DNA from: Melioribacteraceae bacterium
GTDB lineage: Bacteria > Bacteroidota > Ignavibacteria > Ignavibacteriales > Melioribacteraceae
DNA length: 33,368 bases
Assembly: GCA_021647785.1 (NCBI GenBank)
Contig: JAKIUC010000050.1
Span: 1-33,368 of the forward strand
Reading direction: 5' to 3'
Shown here: piece by piece, positions 25,533 to 33,368 of the stretch
Layout of the letters: every line of letters starts with the position of its first letter
How positions within the stretch are numbered: the first letter of the stretch is position 1
Program-made: the position numbers and the translations under genes
The notes under the pieces: model-generated
Told to the model about the DNA's origin: nothing
Databases searched by the model: none
Seen by the model: only the letters and a program-made list of their open reading frames with translations

Positions 25533-26141
25533 TTAGGGTATCTTCACATCAAGAATCGAAAATCTTTTCCAACCATTAAAATCGAAATGCCACCACTCTG
25601 TGGTTATTGGATGAAAGCCATACTTAATCATTGTATCGTGCAAAAGCTTTCTGTTTGATATCACGTCTTTTGGTAAATCTGGATATGCGTAGTGAGCCTT
25701 CTCTGTAAAATTATCGTACTCCGTTCCCATATCAAGTTGGGTGCCAGTAGAATCAATTATTGTAATATCTACAGCAGCACCGCGGTTATGTCGCGAGCCT
25801 GTTGCCGGATTAGCAACGTATCTATCGTCAGGATAAATCTCCCACATCGTTCTCTGTACAGAGAGAGGACGGTAACCATCAAATATTTTAATTCTGTAAT
25901 TATATTTTGCAAGCAACTCTTGGTGAGCTTTAGATAAAGCTTCGGCAACAATTTTTCGTGCATAAACTTTATCGGTTGGGTAAAGAACTTTACCCGTAAA
26001 ATTATTAGTGGTAGCATAGCGTACATCTGTTACAATTGTTGAATCGATTTGCCACAATGGAACAATTGAAGTATCGGATTGAGCATTTAAGAATGAAAAT
26101 GTTACAAGAAATTGAATTGCAAAAATTTTAATAGTTTTCAT
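25533..26141 (-). CDS. Secreted D-alanyl-D-alanine dipeptidase (VanX/DdpX family, M15D)
   Basis: This is a 202-residue zinc peptidase that cleaves D-Ala-D-Ala. A signal peptide (MKTIKIFAIQFLVTFSFLNAQ) sends it to the periplasm. Zinc ligands are H118 and D125 in SRHNRGAAVDIT and H185; E182 in TEWWHF is the catalytic base, and R91 in DGYRPL stabilises the transition state. These positions are within one or two residues of VanX numbering. No vanH/vanA neighbours or two-component van regulators are present, so a role in peptidoglycan turnover or D-Ala-D-Ala recycling is more likely than glycopeptide resistance. It follows the pullulanase gene at 104 bases on the same strand. Confidence 0.9.
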   Translation of the reverse strand: MKTIKIFAIQFLVTFSFLNAQSDTSIVPLWQIDSTIVTDVRYATTNNFTGKVLYPTDKVYARKIVAEALSKAHQELLAKYNYRIKIFDGYRPLSVQRTMWEIYPDDRYVANPATGSRHNRGAAVDITIIDSTGTQLDMGTEYDNFTEKAHYAYPDLPKDVISNRKLLHDTMIKYGFHPITTEWWHFDFNGWKRFSILDVKIP

Positions 26142-26245
26142 TTTTTATCCAAAGTTTAAAATTTGTGATTCTATTATGAGTGAACTTAAGTTCCGGGCGA
26201 TTAAGTTTTATATTCCTATTTAACTTGTAAAATTTCTTTGAAAAA

Positions 26246-28339
26246 TTATTTTCTTTTCAAAACAAAACCACTAACTGCTGGAATATCAATATCTCCTAAA
26301 ACGGTTGATAGTACTACTGTTCCAGCTTTCTCACTATTAACAAGTACTTCCCAATCACCATCTGGAAGTGTGAATTTATCCGCTAAATTCTGGTCGGCAT
26401 TCATTAGTACAATAAATTCATCATCATACATTTTAATAGAAAACCCAATTGTGAATTCACTTTTAAAGTCATCAAAGAATTGGATTTGTTCAATACTGGC
26501 ACGGCGGAACTCTTTGTGCGTTTTTCGTAATTCTATTAAACCCTTGTAATAACTAAGCAAATCGGAATTTAACTCTGCGTGATTGTAATTAATATAGTTT
26601 GCAGAATTATCTTTATTGTAAGAATTATGGTCAAGTTGTCCCTTCTCTTTATCAGGAATATCGTTATCTGTCGGTATCACTTTTGAACGTGCGAACTCTT
26701 GTCCTGAGTGAATCATAGTAATACCTTGCGATGTAAACAAGAACAAAGCCCCGAGTTTATTGAGCCTTAACTGCTGTTCAGTTAATTTTGCATTTGCATC
26801 AACGTCTATAATCTTATCGTGAATGCCAACAGATTTAGTTCCAATTCTGATAAAATCACCAAGTGTATATCCATCATGCGATTCGAGATAATTCACAGAA
26901 TGCTCAGCTTTTTGGAATAATCCATATTCAAATTCTTTTGTAGTTCCATTGATGTAGCTTTTAAGTCGCTCAATAGAATTATTGCCGTACCAGTTTCCAA
27001 AAATCCAGCCCAAACTGTTACTTGGGTTTTCCCCTTTTATTCCGTTTCTGATTTGGTCGTTCCAGCTTCCCCACTCTCGTAGCGAAAATCCTTTAGGGTC
27101 ATATCCACCGCCCCAAGGCTCGGCAACAAAAACTACATTAGGATTTATTTTACGTGCTTCACGTATTATCTCTTCAAGTGTTTCCCAATCAATTAATTTC
27201 CCAAGGTCAAAACGGAAGCCATCAATATGGTATTCTTTCATCCAATAGATTATACTATCAATTATTAACCTACGCATCATTGGGGCTTCTGTCTTTAAGT
27301 CATTACCACATCCACTTATTGCAATGCAATTTCCATTTTCATCTAATCGAAAATAATAGTTTTTATCAATCTCTTTTAAGTTGCCAAGTTCATATTCTGA
27401 TAAATGATTATAAACAACATCCATCATTACAGCAATTCCCTCTTTGTGGAAGGCTTTAACCATATCTTTAAATTCATTTACTTGCCTTCCGTCACGTCCC
27501 ATCCATTCTTTTCTTTTCATCTCTTTCCAATTTTCGGAATAGAATGATGAAGGTGCAAAGAATGCCGCAGTCATATATCCCCAATGGTTTATCTCATAAG
27601 CATTCCAAGTATTGAATTTCCCTTTAAGTGAATCTTCAAATGGAATTTCAATATTCCCGAACTCTTGTGCTGGCAGTAGTTCAACAGTATTTACTCCTAG
27701 ACTTTTGATGTAATTTATTCCACCTTTGTTATTTTCAATCAAACCTTTGTATGTGCCTGGTTCGTTTGCTTCTGCAGATGGATGTGCAGTCATATCTTTA
27801 ATATGCATTTCATAAATTATTAAATCTCTCCAATTTCTCTGAATCCATTGGTCACCCTCCCAATCGTAGCTATCGTTGTAAACAATTGATTTACGAGGAT
27901 TGTTATAATCAGTAAAAGAAGTAACAGCTTTTGCATATGGGTCAACGCACAAAGGGAGTTTGCTAAAATCATCATTCTCGGAGTGAGCAACTTTAAAGCC
28001 ATAATATTTATTAGTTAAATTTTCATTAAAAGAAATTTCCCAAACTCCATCATCAGCAATTGTCATGGCTTGTTCAGAAATTGCATCATCTTCCGGTGCA
28101 TCAAAAATATATAGTTTTACACTTTTGGCATTTGGTGCAAATAATCTAAAAGTAGTCTTTCCATTATCAACAAAGGAGCCAAGCTGTTTTGTCGAATATA
28201 CTTCCGATTTGCTCTCTATTATTGCCCCTTCTGATTTCTGTAATGTTTCTTTGTAAATAAACAAGTTCTCTCCTTGAGTGAATGTCTGTAAGAGAAAAAG
28301 AGCAAATATTATTTGTATATAATTAGATTTCTTTTTCAT
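26246..28339 (-). CDS. Secreted pullulanase-type alpha-1,6-glucosidase (GH13)
   Basis: This is a 697-residue protein with a signal peptide (MKKKSNYIQIIFALFLLQTF...). A CBM48-like N-terminal domain (TTFRLFAPNAKSVKLYIFD, about 62-115) is followed by the GH13 barrel. Conserved regions are DVVYNHL (about 307-313), the nucleophile D378 in DGFRFDLG, the acid/base E407 in VFVAEPWG and the transition-state stabiliser D489 in ESHDGYT. YEMHIKDMT near 176 is typical of pullulanases and isoamylases, which cut alpha-1,6 branches of glycogen, starch or pullulan. The C-terminal beta domain ends ALSGF-like (AVSGFVLKRK). No T9SS domain is seen, so it is probably periplasmic. Substrate preference cannot be fixed from sequence alone. 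Confidence 0.9.
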   Translation of the reverse strand: MKKKSNYIQIIFALFLLQTFTQGENLFIYKETLQKSEGAIIESKSEVYSTKQLGSFVDNGKTTFRLFAPNAKSVKLYIFDAPEDDAISEQAMTIADDGVWEISFNENLTNKYYGFKVAHSENDDFSKLPLCVDPYAKAVTSFTDYNNPRKSIVYNDSYDWEGDQWIQRNWRDLIIYEMHIKDMTAHPSAEANEPGTYKGLIENNKGGINYIKSLGVNTVELLPAQEFGNIEIPFEDSLKGKFNTWNAYEINHWGYMTAAFFAPSSFYSENWKEMKRKEWMGRDGRQVNEFKDMVKAFHKEGIAVMMDVVYNHLSEYELGNLKEIDKNYYFRLDENGNCIAISGCGNDLKTEAPMMRRLIIDSIIYWMKEYHIDGFRFDLGKLIDWETLEEIIREARKINPNVVFVAEPWGGGYDPKGFSLREWGSWNDQIRNGIKGENPSNSLGWIFGNWYGNNSIERLKSYINGTTKEFEYGLFQKAEHSVNYLESHDGYTLGDFIRIGTKSVGIHDKIIDVDANAKLTEQQLRLNKLGALFLFTSQGITMIHSGQEFARSKVIPTDNDIPDKEKGQLDHNSYNKDNSANYINYNHAELNSDLLSYYKGLIELRKTHKEFRRASIEQIQFFDDFKSEFTIGFSIKMYDDEFIVLMNADQNLADKFTLPDGDWEVLVNSEKAGTVVLSTVLGDIDIPAVSGFVLKRK

Positions 28340-28364
28340 TTAATTCCTTAATTATTATTTCGAA

Positions 28365-28372
28365 CAAAGATA
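28365..28372 (-). promoter_or_regulatory. Possible -7 promoter element of the pullulanase gene
   Basis: On the minus strand TATCTTTG matches TAnnTTTG, 25 bases before the ATG at 28339. Only a weak -33 candidate is present. Confidence 0.4.
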
Positions 28373-28424
28373 AGAATTCTTTAGTGTTTTTTTTGAAAAT
28401 AATTTTGAGTAGAGTAGATAATTA

Positions 28425-28788
28425 AAAACAACCCACGATGGAAGAGGCTGTGTGAAAAATACTCTCACGGACTTGCCAAAGGCATTCTTAAAGAAAAAGT
28501 CCGTTCGGTGAAGTTCGTTTTTGGCTCATATTCCCCACAATAAAAAGCAATGGTGTCAACATAACAAGAACCCACCCCTTAATCCCCTCCCAAGAGGGGA
28601 AATACTCACCATCTCGCTTTGCGAGATGGTGCAAAAAATCCCCTCTTGAGAGGGGAAGATGCTTTAGCATCAGGGGTGTGTTAAAATATTGATGAAGCTA
28701 AACCGCTAAAGTTGATACCATTACCTTAAAAGGTGGGGTTATGAGAAACCTTCTTTTTTACACAGCCTCTTCCATCGTGGGTTGTTTT
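28425..28788. mobile_element. 364-bp long-hairpin element with 35-bp terminal inverted repeats
   Basis: The arms 28425-28459 and 28754-28788 are reverse complements with one mismatch; they contain CACGATGGAAGAGGCTGTGT and its complement. Pairing goes on further in (CTCATATTCCCCAC near 28526-28539 with GTGGGGTTATGAG near 28733-28745), so the element is a long fold-back. A small hairpin CGGACTT/AAGTCCG lies in the left arm (28468-28503). A second element (28549-28722) sits near its loop. No reading frame of note. It lies between the pullulanase start and the trpB stop. Confidence 0.75.
28549..28722. mobile_element. 174-bp AATGGTGTCAAC-type element nested inside the long-hairpin element
   Basis: Ends are AATGGTGTCAAC (28549-28560) and GTTGATACCATT (28711-28722), reverse complements with one mismatch and the same termini as 12471-12616. 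The interior differs from that copy: it holds a perfect 11-bp hairpin CACCATCTCGC-TTT-GCGAGATGGTG (28607-28631), CCCCTCCCAAGAGGGG (28584-28599), CCCCTCTTGAGAGGGG (28640-28655) and GATGCT-TT-AGCATC (28658-28671). Confidence 0.7.
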
Positions 28789-28803
28789 GGCTGGTAAACT
28801 TGA

Positions 28804-30165
28804 CTAATCAACAACAGGTAAATCAGCAAAGTAACGCATAATTACTTCATCTGGCAATTTGTAATCTTCAAGGTTGTTATCAATGTAGGAGGCATAAGCA
28901 CTAAGATCCAAAAATCCGTGTCCCGAAAGATTGAATAGAATTGTTTTCGCTTCATTTCTTTCAGTACATTTTTTGGCTTCTTCAATTGCACCTTTAATTG
29001 CGTGTGCACTCTCTGGTGCTGGCAAAATACCTTCGGTGGTTAGAAATAATTTTGCAGCATCAAAAACTTCAATCTGATGATAACTGGCAGCTTCTATTGT
29101 TTTGTTCTCGTATAAATTAGAAACAGTTGGTGCCATTCCGTGGTAACGCAAACCGCCTGCATGAATTGCCGGAGGAATGAATGTATGACCAAGTGTAAAC
29201 ATTTTTAATAATGGAGTAAAGCCAACTGTATCACCAAAATCGTAAGCCAGCTTCCCTTTTGTTAAGGTTGGGCAAGATGATGGTTCAACTGCAATTACTC
29301 TTAAATCCTTTTTATCTCCAGTAAGTTTGTCGCGTAAAAATGGAAAACTGAGACCTGCAAAGTTACTACCACCACCAGCTGATGCAATAATTATATCCGG
29401 ATATTCATCCACTTTTGCAAGCTGCAAGCGTGCCTCTTCACCAATAATAGTTTGATGCAGCATAACATGATTTAACACAGAACCAAGTGCATAATTTGTA
29501 TCACTGCTATTAGCAGCAATTTCAACAGCTTCACTAATTGCAACACCAAGCGAGCCAGGAGAGTTGGGGTCTTTCTCTAAAATTTGTCGTCCGGAATTTG
29601 TTCTATCCGAAGGAGATGGATAAACTTTTGCATCGTGCAATTGCATTAATGTACGTCTGTATGGCTTTTGATCGTAACTAACCTTAACCATATAAACTTC
29701 CAAATCAATTCCAAAATGTTGGGTTGCAATTGAAAGAGCACTACCCCACTGACCTGCACCTGTTTCGGTTACTATCTTTTTAACTCCGGCTCGCTTATTG
29801 TAAAAAGCTTGTGCAATTGCAGTGTTTGTTTTGTGGCTGCCTGCAGGATTAGTACCTTCATACTTAAAAAAGATTTTCGCTGGTGTTCCCAAAGCCTTTT
29901 CCAATCTGTATGCACGGTGCATTGTGGTTGGACGGCTTAGTGAATATAACTCCAATATTTCTTCGGGGATTTTAATAAATCTTTCTTGACTCATTTCCTG
30001 CATAATTAGTTCTTCAGGAAAAAGGGGGGCTAAGTCTTCGGGACCAACTGGTTGTTTTGTTGCAGGGTTTAATGGCATAGCCAATGGGGTTGGTAAGTCT
30101 GGCAGAATGTTGTAATACTCTCTTGGCATTTCACTTGGGTTTAGGTAAATCTGATTGTTTCTCAT
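28804..30165 (-). CDS. trpB: Tryptophan synthase beta chain-like protein TrpB2
   Basis: This is a 453-residue PLP enzyme of the TrpB2 type, which joins indole and serine to make tryptophan. I use the ATG at 30165 behind GGAGAG; the frame stays open to 30270, but that extension covers the attenuator hairpins. The PLP lysine is K112 in [26 protein letters not shown] and the phosphate loop [10 protein letters not shown] are present, and [20 protein letters not shown] and [12 protein letters not shown] are typical of TrpB2 rather than TrpB1. No trpA is adjacent; TrpB2 genes are often separate. The upstream leader with three Trp codons indicates that it is regulated by tryptophan. Confidence 0.95.
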   Translation of the reverse strand: MRNNQIYLNPSEMPREYYNILPDLPTPLAMPLNPATKQPVGPEDLAPLFPEELIMQEMSQERFIKIPEEILELYSLSRPTTMHRAYRLEKALGTPAKIFFKYEGTNPAGSHKTNTAIAQAFYNKRAGVKKIVTETGAGQWGSALSIATQHFGIDLEVYMVKVSYDQKPYRRTLMQLHDAKVYPSPSDRTNSGRQILEKDPNSPGSLGVAISEAVEIAANSSDTNYALGSVLNHVMLHQTIIGEEARLQLAKVDEYPDIIIASAGGGSNFAGLSFPFLRDKLTGDKKDLRVIAVEPSSCPTLTKGKLAYDFGDTVGFTPLLKMFTLGHTFIPPAIHAGGLRYHGMAPTVSNLYENKTIEAASYHQIEVFDAAKLFLTTEGILPAPESAHAIKGAIEEAKKCTERNEAKTILFNLSGHGFLDLSAYASYIDNNLEDYKLPDEVIMRYFADLPVVD

Positions 30166-30202
30166 TATCTCTCCATTATTAAGTTGTGGTTTAAAAAAAA
30201 TC

Positions 30203-30230
30203 AAAAAAAAACCGTTTACATTAAACGGCT
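30203..30230 (-). terminator. trp attenuator, downstream terminator hairpin
   Basis: On the minus strand CCGTTTA-ATG-TAAACGG (30228-30212) is followed by nine T. It lies 38 bases before the trpB ATG, so it can stop transcription before the gene. Confidence 0.8.
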
Positions 30231-30250
30231 TTAAAACAAAAAAGCCGTGG
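30218..30250 (-). promoter_or_regulatory. trp attenuator, candidate alternative (antiterminator) pairing
   Basis: On the minus strand CGGCTTT (3' arm and T-run of the upstream hairpin) can pair with AAAGCCG (5' side of the downstream hairpin), 7 bp around TTTGTTTT. This structure excludes both terminator hairpins. It is inferred by eye; energies were not computed. Confidence 0.5.
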
Positions 30251-30272
30251 ATGGTATTCCTACTATCCACGG
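30236..30272 (-). terminator. trp attenuator, upstream terminator hairpin
   Basis: On the minus strand CCGTGGAT (30272-30265) pairs with ATCCACGG (30252-30245); GTA and TAC extend the stem inside, and CTTTTTTG follows. It starts 37 bases after the stop codon of the leader peptide. Confidence 0.8.
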
Positions 30273-30309
30273 TATTATTAAAATTTATATAAGTTTAGGA
30301 TAGCAGAAC

Positions 30310-30357
30310 TTAAGAGTGCCACCACCAATTGTTAATATTTGTATTGTTTAATTTCAT
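30310..30357 (-). CDS. trp leader peptide with three consecutive Trp codons
   Basis: ATG at 30357 (minus strand) encodes MKLNNTNINNWWWHS and stops at TAA 30312-30310. Three consecutive TGG codons lie four codons before the stop ending. Tandem terminator hairpins and the trpB2 gene follow. This is the layout of tryptophan attenuators such as E. coli trpL (two Trp codons). When Trp-tRNA is scarce the ribosome would stall on the TGG codons and change the downstream folding. Three Trp codons in a row in a 15-codon frame placed exactly there are very unlikely by chance. Confidence 0.85.
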   Translation of the reverse strand: MKLNNTNINNWWWHS

Positions 30358-30509
30358 TGGTGTTAAAATTGTTATTTATTTTGAAAGATGCAAATAATAT
30401 TTGATGATATTTAAATTATGTGGATATTTATTTAGAGTAAATATAAGGGTAATAACAAGTCTCTTCAACAAAAACATTGACTTTTCGGATTGCAATATCT
30501 AATTTAAAT

Positions 30510-30530
30510 TTCATTCTATTCAAGAATGAA
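30510..30530. repeat. Small hairpin upstream of the Asp-box protein
   Basis: TTCATTCT-ATTCA-AGAATGAA, 45 bases before the ATG at 30575. It might lie in the promoter or leader; role unknown. Confidence 0.4.
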
Positions 30531-30574
30531 AAATAATTTGAAGATACTTCAAAATGGGGAATGGGAGTAGGGAA

Positions 30575-33368
30575 ATGAAAAAACTAATTACAATTTTACT
30601 ATTTGCAGCTACACAATTTTACGCACAAATTTCAGAGATTACACGGTTTCCACTGCAAGATTCTATGACATCTACTCGTAATGGAATTATGATTAATGCA
30701 AACAATAATGAGTCTTTATTTATTTGGGGTGAAGGAGGTGAAACTAATATTTCAAGAAGTAATGATGGTGGTGTAACTTGGCAAAGTAAAAGCCAATTGA
30801 GCAGCACTGCTGGAGTTAACTATAGAAGTGTTAAAACAAATAGTGGAAGAATAATACTTGCCTTTTTTATTAGGAATGTTGGAAACAAATATTGTTGGAG
30901 TGATGATAATGGAAATACTTGGAGTGAACTCATCTCTTTACCAGCTGATGCTTGGTTTACTCTATCAACAACATTAGATAATAGAGTTTGGGTTGTTTAT
31001 AGCCCATCTTCTTCCAAAAAATTAGTTTATAAAACGAGTGAAGATAGTGGGGAAACTTGGTCTGGAACCAAAGAACTTTGGAATGAGAGCGATATAAATC
31101 ATATCATGGGTGATTTAATTCAACTAAATGATTCAACACTTTTGGCGACATCTCATGTGAAATTTGATAGTTCCCAATACGCACATAATATAGCAACAAA
31201 GTATAGTTACGATAATGGAAATAGCTGGAGTGAATATTCTAATATTTTCAGAGATGAAAAAGGGTTTATTAATTCACAGACTGTTCAGTTAAGTAATAAT
31301 GAAATAAAAATTGTTTTTGGACCTGAAATAAGAATTGTTCCTGATTCTAATGGATTCTATAATTCTGGAGTTACATATATTGAAAGTAGTGATGGAGGAG
31401 AAACCTGGTCGGATAAACTACGTTTTACAAAATACTACGGCTACAATAAACTTGCATCAGTTAATGAAGTAAATGGAAAAGCCCTAACTCTATTTACATC
31501 CGATAGATTTGAGGGACCTCTCCAACTTTGGTATGGAATTATAGGAGAATCGGAAGATATTATTGCACCTCCAATAATTTGGAATGTAAAAAGTTCACCA
31601 GGTGTACTAATTGAAGGAGATACATTAATAATTACAGCTCTAATTTTAGATGATAGTGGAATTTCTAAAGCCTCTATTACTCCAATAATTAATGGTGATG
31701 TAAAAGAAGAAATTGAAATGTTTGATAATGGTTTGATTAATGATCTAACAGCTGATGATAAAGTGTTTACTGTAGCAATTGGTACATTTACCAAAAATGA
31801 TACTATTGAATACTCTATTACCGCAATTAATACAAATAATTATAAAGCTATAAGTAATAGTTTAACTGTTATTGTACAACATCCAAATAAAATGAGGAAA
31901 TTTTATCTTGATATTAATAGATTAAAATTACCTATAAATAACAGAGGTGTTTTAGCAGATGTAAAAGTTGGAAATGAAAGAACAAGTGGTAGATATGATA
32001 GTAAAGCTGTTCTTTATTCTGGCGGTTTTGGTCTTTCGGGATATGCAGAGGGTGAACTTTGGGCTAATGCCAATTTAACTGCTTCAAGGGTTGAAGATTA
32101 CATACCAGGTAAAGTAGGGAGTGAACCAGATGATACCTTAAATATGATTTATATTTTAAGGAGTGAAGATAAACCATTTGGCAATGCTTGGAAAACTTGG
32201 CGAACAGCAGTAGAGTTGGGTGCAAAATTTTACGATGGAGATAATGATGGATTATATAACCCGATTGACTTAAACGGAAATGAAGTTTGGGATGAAGATG
32301 AAGATAGACCAGATTTAATAGGGGATGTAACAACATGGACTCTATTTAATGATGGGAAACCATCCGACCAACGTGCATTTAGTGATATGTTCCCAAGAGA
32401 TATTGAAGTTAGACAAACTCTGTTTGCATATTCACCAGATGGATATAGTGAATTAGATGGAGTAATATTTATCAGATATATAATTGAAAATAAGAGCCTA
32501 TCTGATTATGATTCAGTCTATTTTGCAACTATGTCCGATGCTGATATTGGAACATATAATAATGATTTAACAGGTTGTGATACTACGATAAACTCAGGTT
32601 ATACTTACGATAATTTGATAGATGAAGATTACGGAAATTCTCCAACAATTATGTCAACAGTTTTACAAGGGGCTCCAGTTTATATTGCAGGTGAGACATT
32701 TATAGATAACAACAGCAATGGATTTTACGATGCGGGTATTGATACACCAATAGACACAGCAAAAAACAATAATGGAGAATTCCTTCCTGAACAAAAATTT
32801 GCTGGAGCTAAGAACCTAACTATGACCTCCTTTATTCATTATTTAAAAAGTAACCCAACTCAAGGTGATGCTGATAATGCTGAACAACTGAGAAATTATA
32901 TGTTAGGATTAAGAACAAATGGTGACTTAATTAATCCGTGTAATTGGAATTTTGGTTCTGTTTTTGACGAAGATTGTACAACAATAAATCCACGTTTTAT
33001 GTATTCAGGAAATCCTGTAGAGAAAAGTGGTTGGGTATGCACTATAAATTATGACCACAGAATGCTTGTAAATTCAGGACCTTTTGATTTAAAAATAAAT
33101 GAACCAGTTGAAATAATTGTTGCATATAGTGTTGGAAGGGGAAGCACATCTCTTGAATCAATAGACGTAACAAAAAAAATTGTTAATGATGTAATAGGTT
33201 TTTATAATACAAATTTCAGTTACGTTCCAGTTGGTGTAAAAGGAAATCCCAAATCAGAATTACCAACAGAATATAGTTTATCGCAGAACTATCCAAATCC
33301 TTTTAACCCGAATACAACAATAAAATATCAAATACCATCGCCGCAAACTCCCCTCTTGGGAGGGGTTG
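30575..33368 (+). CDS. Secreted Asp-box (sialidase-like) protein with T9SS sorting domain, 3' truncated
   Basis: The frame is open from the ATG at 30575 (behind GGAGTAGGGAA) to the right edge, 931 codons. A signal peptide (MKKLITILLFAATQFYAQ) leads into a beta-propeller-like region with five Asp boxes of type S-x-D-x-G-x-T/S-W: SNDGGVTW (near 62), SDDNGNTW (108), SEDSGETW (158), SYDNGNSW (212) and SSDGGETW (272), the mark of sialidase/BNR folds. Sialidase catalytic residues were not confirmed. An Ig-like part (about 330-430) and a long domain with calcium-loop-like DGDNDGLYN and DNNSNGFYDAG follow. From about residue 895 the T9SS sorting domain begins (NYPNPFNPNTTIKYQIP) and is cut off. The last codons read into a GC-rich palindromic repeat. 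Surface glycan binding or cleavage is possible. Confidence 0.85.
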   Translation, partial: MKKLITILLFAATQFYAQISEITRFPLQDSMTSTRNGIMINANNNESLFIWGEGGETNISRSNDGGVTWQSKSQLSSTAGVNYRSVKTNSGRIILAFFIRNVGNKYCWSDDNGNTWSELISLPADAWFTLSTTLDNRVWVVYSPSSSKKLVYKTSEDSGETWSGTKELWNESDINHIMGDLIQLNDSTLLATSHVKFDSSQYAHNIATKYSYDNGNSWSEYSNIFRDEKGFINSQTVQLSNNEIKIVFGPEIRIVPDSNGFYNSGVTYIESSDGGETWSDKLRFTKYYGYNKLASVNEVNGKALTLFTSDRFEGPLQLWYGIIGESEDIIAPPIIWNVKSSPGVLIEGDTLIITALILDDSGISKASITPIINGDVKEEIEMFDNGLINDLTADDKVFTVAIGTFTKNDTIEYSITAINTNNYKAISNSLTVIVQHPNKMRKFYLDINRLKLPINNRGVLADVKVGNERTSGRYDSKAVLYSGGFGLSGYAEGELWANANLTASRVEDYIPGKVGSEPDDTLNMIYILRSEDKPFGNAWKTWRTAVELGAKFYDGDNDGLYNPIDLNGNEVWDEDEDRPDLIGDVTTWTLFNDGKPSDQRAFSDMFPRDIEVRQTLFAYSPDGYSELDGVIFIRYIIENKSLSDYDSVYFATMSDADIGTYNNDLTGCDTTINSGYTYDNLIDEDYGNSPTIMSTVLQGAPVYIAGETFIDNNSNGFYDAGIDTPIDTAKNNNGEFLPEQKFAGAKNLTMTSFIHYLKSNPTQGDADNAEQLRNYMLGLRTNGDLINPCNWNFGSVFDEDCTTINPRFMYSGNPVEKSGWVCTINYDHRMLVNSGPFDLKINEPVEIIVAYSVGRGSTSLESIDVTKKIVNDVIGFYNTNFSYVPVGVKGNPKSELPTEYSLSQNYPNPFNPNTTIKYQIPSPQTPLLGGV
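33349..33365. repeat. GC-rich palindromic repeat inside the T9SS domain
   Basis: TCCCCTCTTGGGAGGGG is the exact reverse complement of 28584-28600 in the nested element. In the reading frame it gives TPLLGGV right after IKYQIPSPQ, where sorting domains normally go on with VKLxVYD-type strands. The window ends here, so the full insert cannot be seen. Confidence 0.6.

Noticed and set aside
25533-26141. Vancomycin resistance cluster
   Set aside because: Only a VanX-like dipeptidase is present; no ligase, dehydrogenase or regulator genes are nearby.
28488-28670. 60-codon minus-strand frame
   Set aside because: It is made of the nested hairpin elements and has no protein-like family pattern.
30166-30270. 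N-terminal extension of trpB (35 extra residues in frame)
   Set aside because: It covers both attenuator hairpins and T-runs, lacks family similarity, and a good GGAGAG site precedes the ATG at 30165.
31441-32336. Minus-strand frames inside the Asp-box protein gene
   Set aside because: The plus strand is open throughout with signal peptide, Asp boxes and a sorting domain; the opposite frames are shadows.

Overview
The window looks like chromosomal DNA of an AT-rich, Gram-negative member of the Bacteroidota/Chlorobiota lineage, most likely an Ignavibacteria-type organism (inference). Supporting signs are secreted proteins that end in type IX secretion sorting domains with the NYPNPFNPTT-like motif (1464-2606 and 30575-edge), a TonB-dependent receptor paired with a DUF4249 lipoprotein, and at least one good Bacteroidota-type promoter (TTTG-N21-TATTTTTG before pckA). 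There is no rRNA, tRNA, CRISPR array, phage module or transposase gene.

Layout. 1-2606: a cut-off FG-GAP/fibronectin-like protein with a dockerin-like tail, then a cohesin-like secreted protein with a sorting domain. 3397-7579: a CBM9-like lipoprotein, a TonB-dependent receptor and a DUF4249 lipoprotein. 7580-8640: a repeat-rich stretch holding a small toxin-antitoxin-like module whose toxin is split by a 129-bp inverted-repeat element. 8719-15106: a YihY/BrkB membrane protein facing a leftward molybdenum-cofactor cluster (AhpD-like protein, chromate transporter-like protein, moaA, moaC, a 790-bp repeat nest, MOSC, moeA, mobA). 15526-19859: Uup-like ABC-F ATPase, ACR3 arsenite exporter and arsC, and a PH-like membrane protein. 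20225-25418: ATP-dependent PEP carboxykinase and a large multi-PAS hybrid histidine kinase. 25533-30357: a secreted VanX-like dipeptidase, a secreted pullulanase-type GH13 enzyme, a nested hairpin element, and TrpB2 preceded by a leader peptide with three Trp codons and tandem terminator hairpins. 30575-33368: a large Asp-box (sialidase-like) secreted protein cut by the window end.

The genes are mostly housekeeping and surface functions. The unusual content is between and inside them. Several families of short palindromic, non-coding repeats (termini AATGGTGTCAAC, TTAGGGGGTGGAATA, and GC-rich hairpins) are scattered through intergenic DNA. They nest in one another, break one gene (the toxin), and in two places appear to be carried in frame inside secreted-protein genes. 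The clearest regulatory system is a classical-looking tryptophan attenuator upstream of trpB2.
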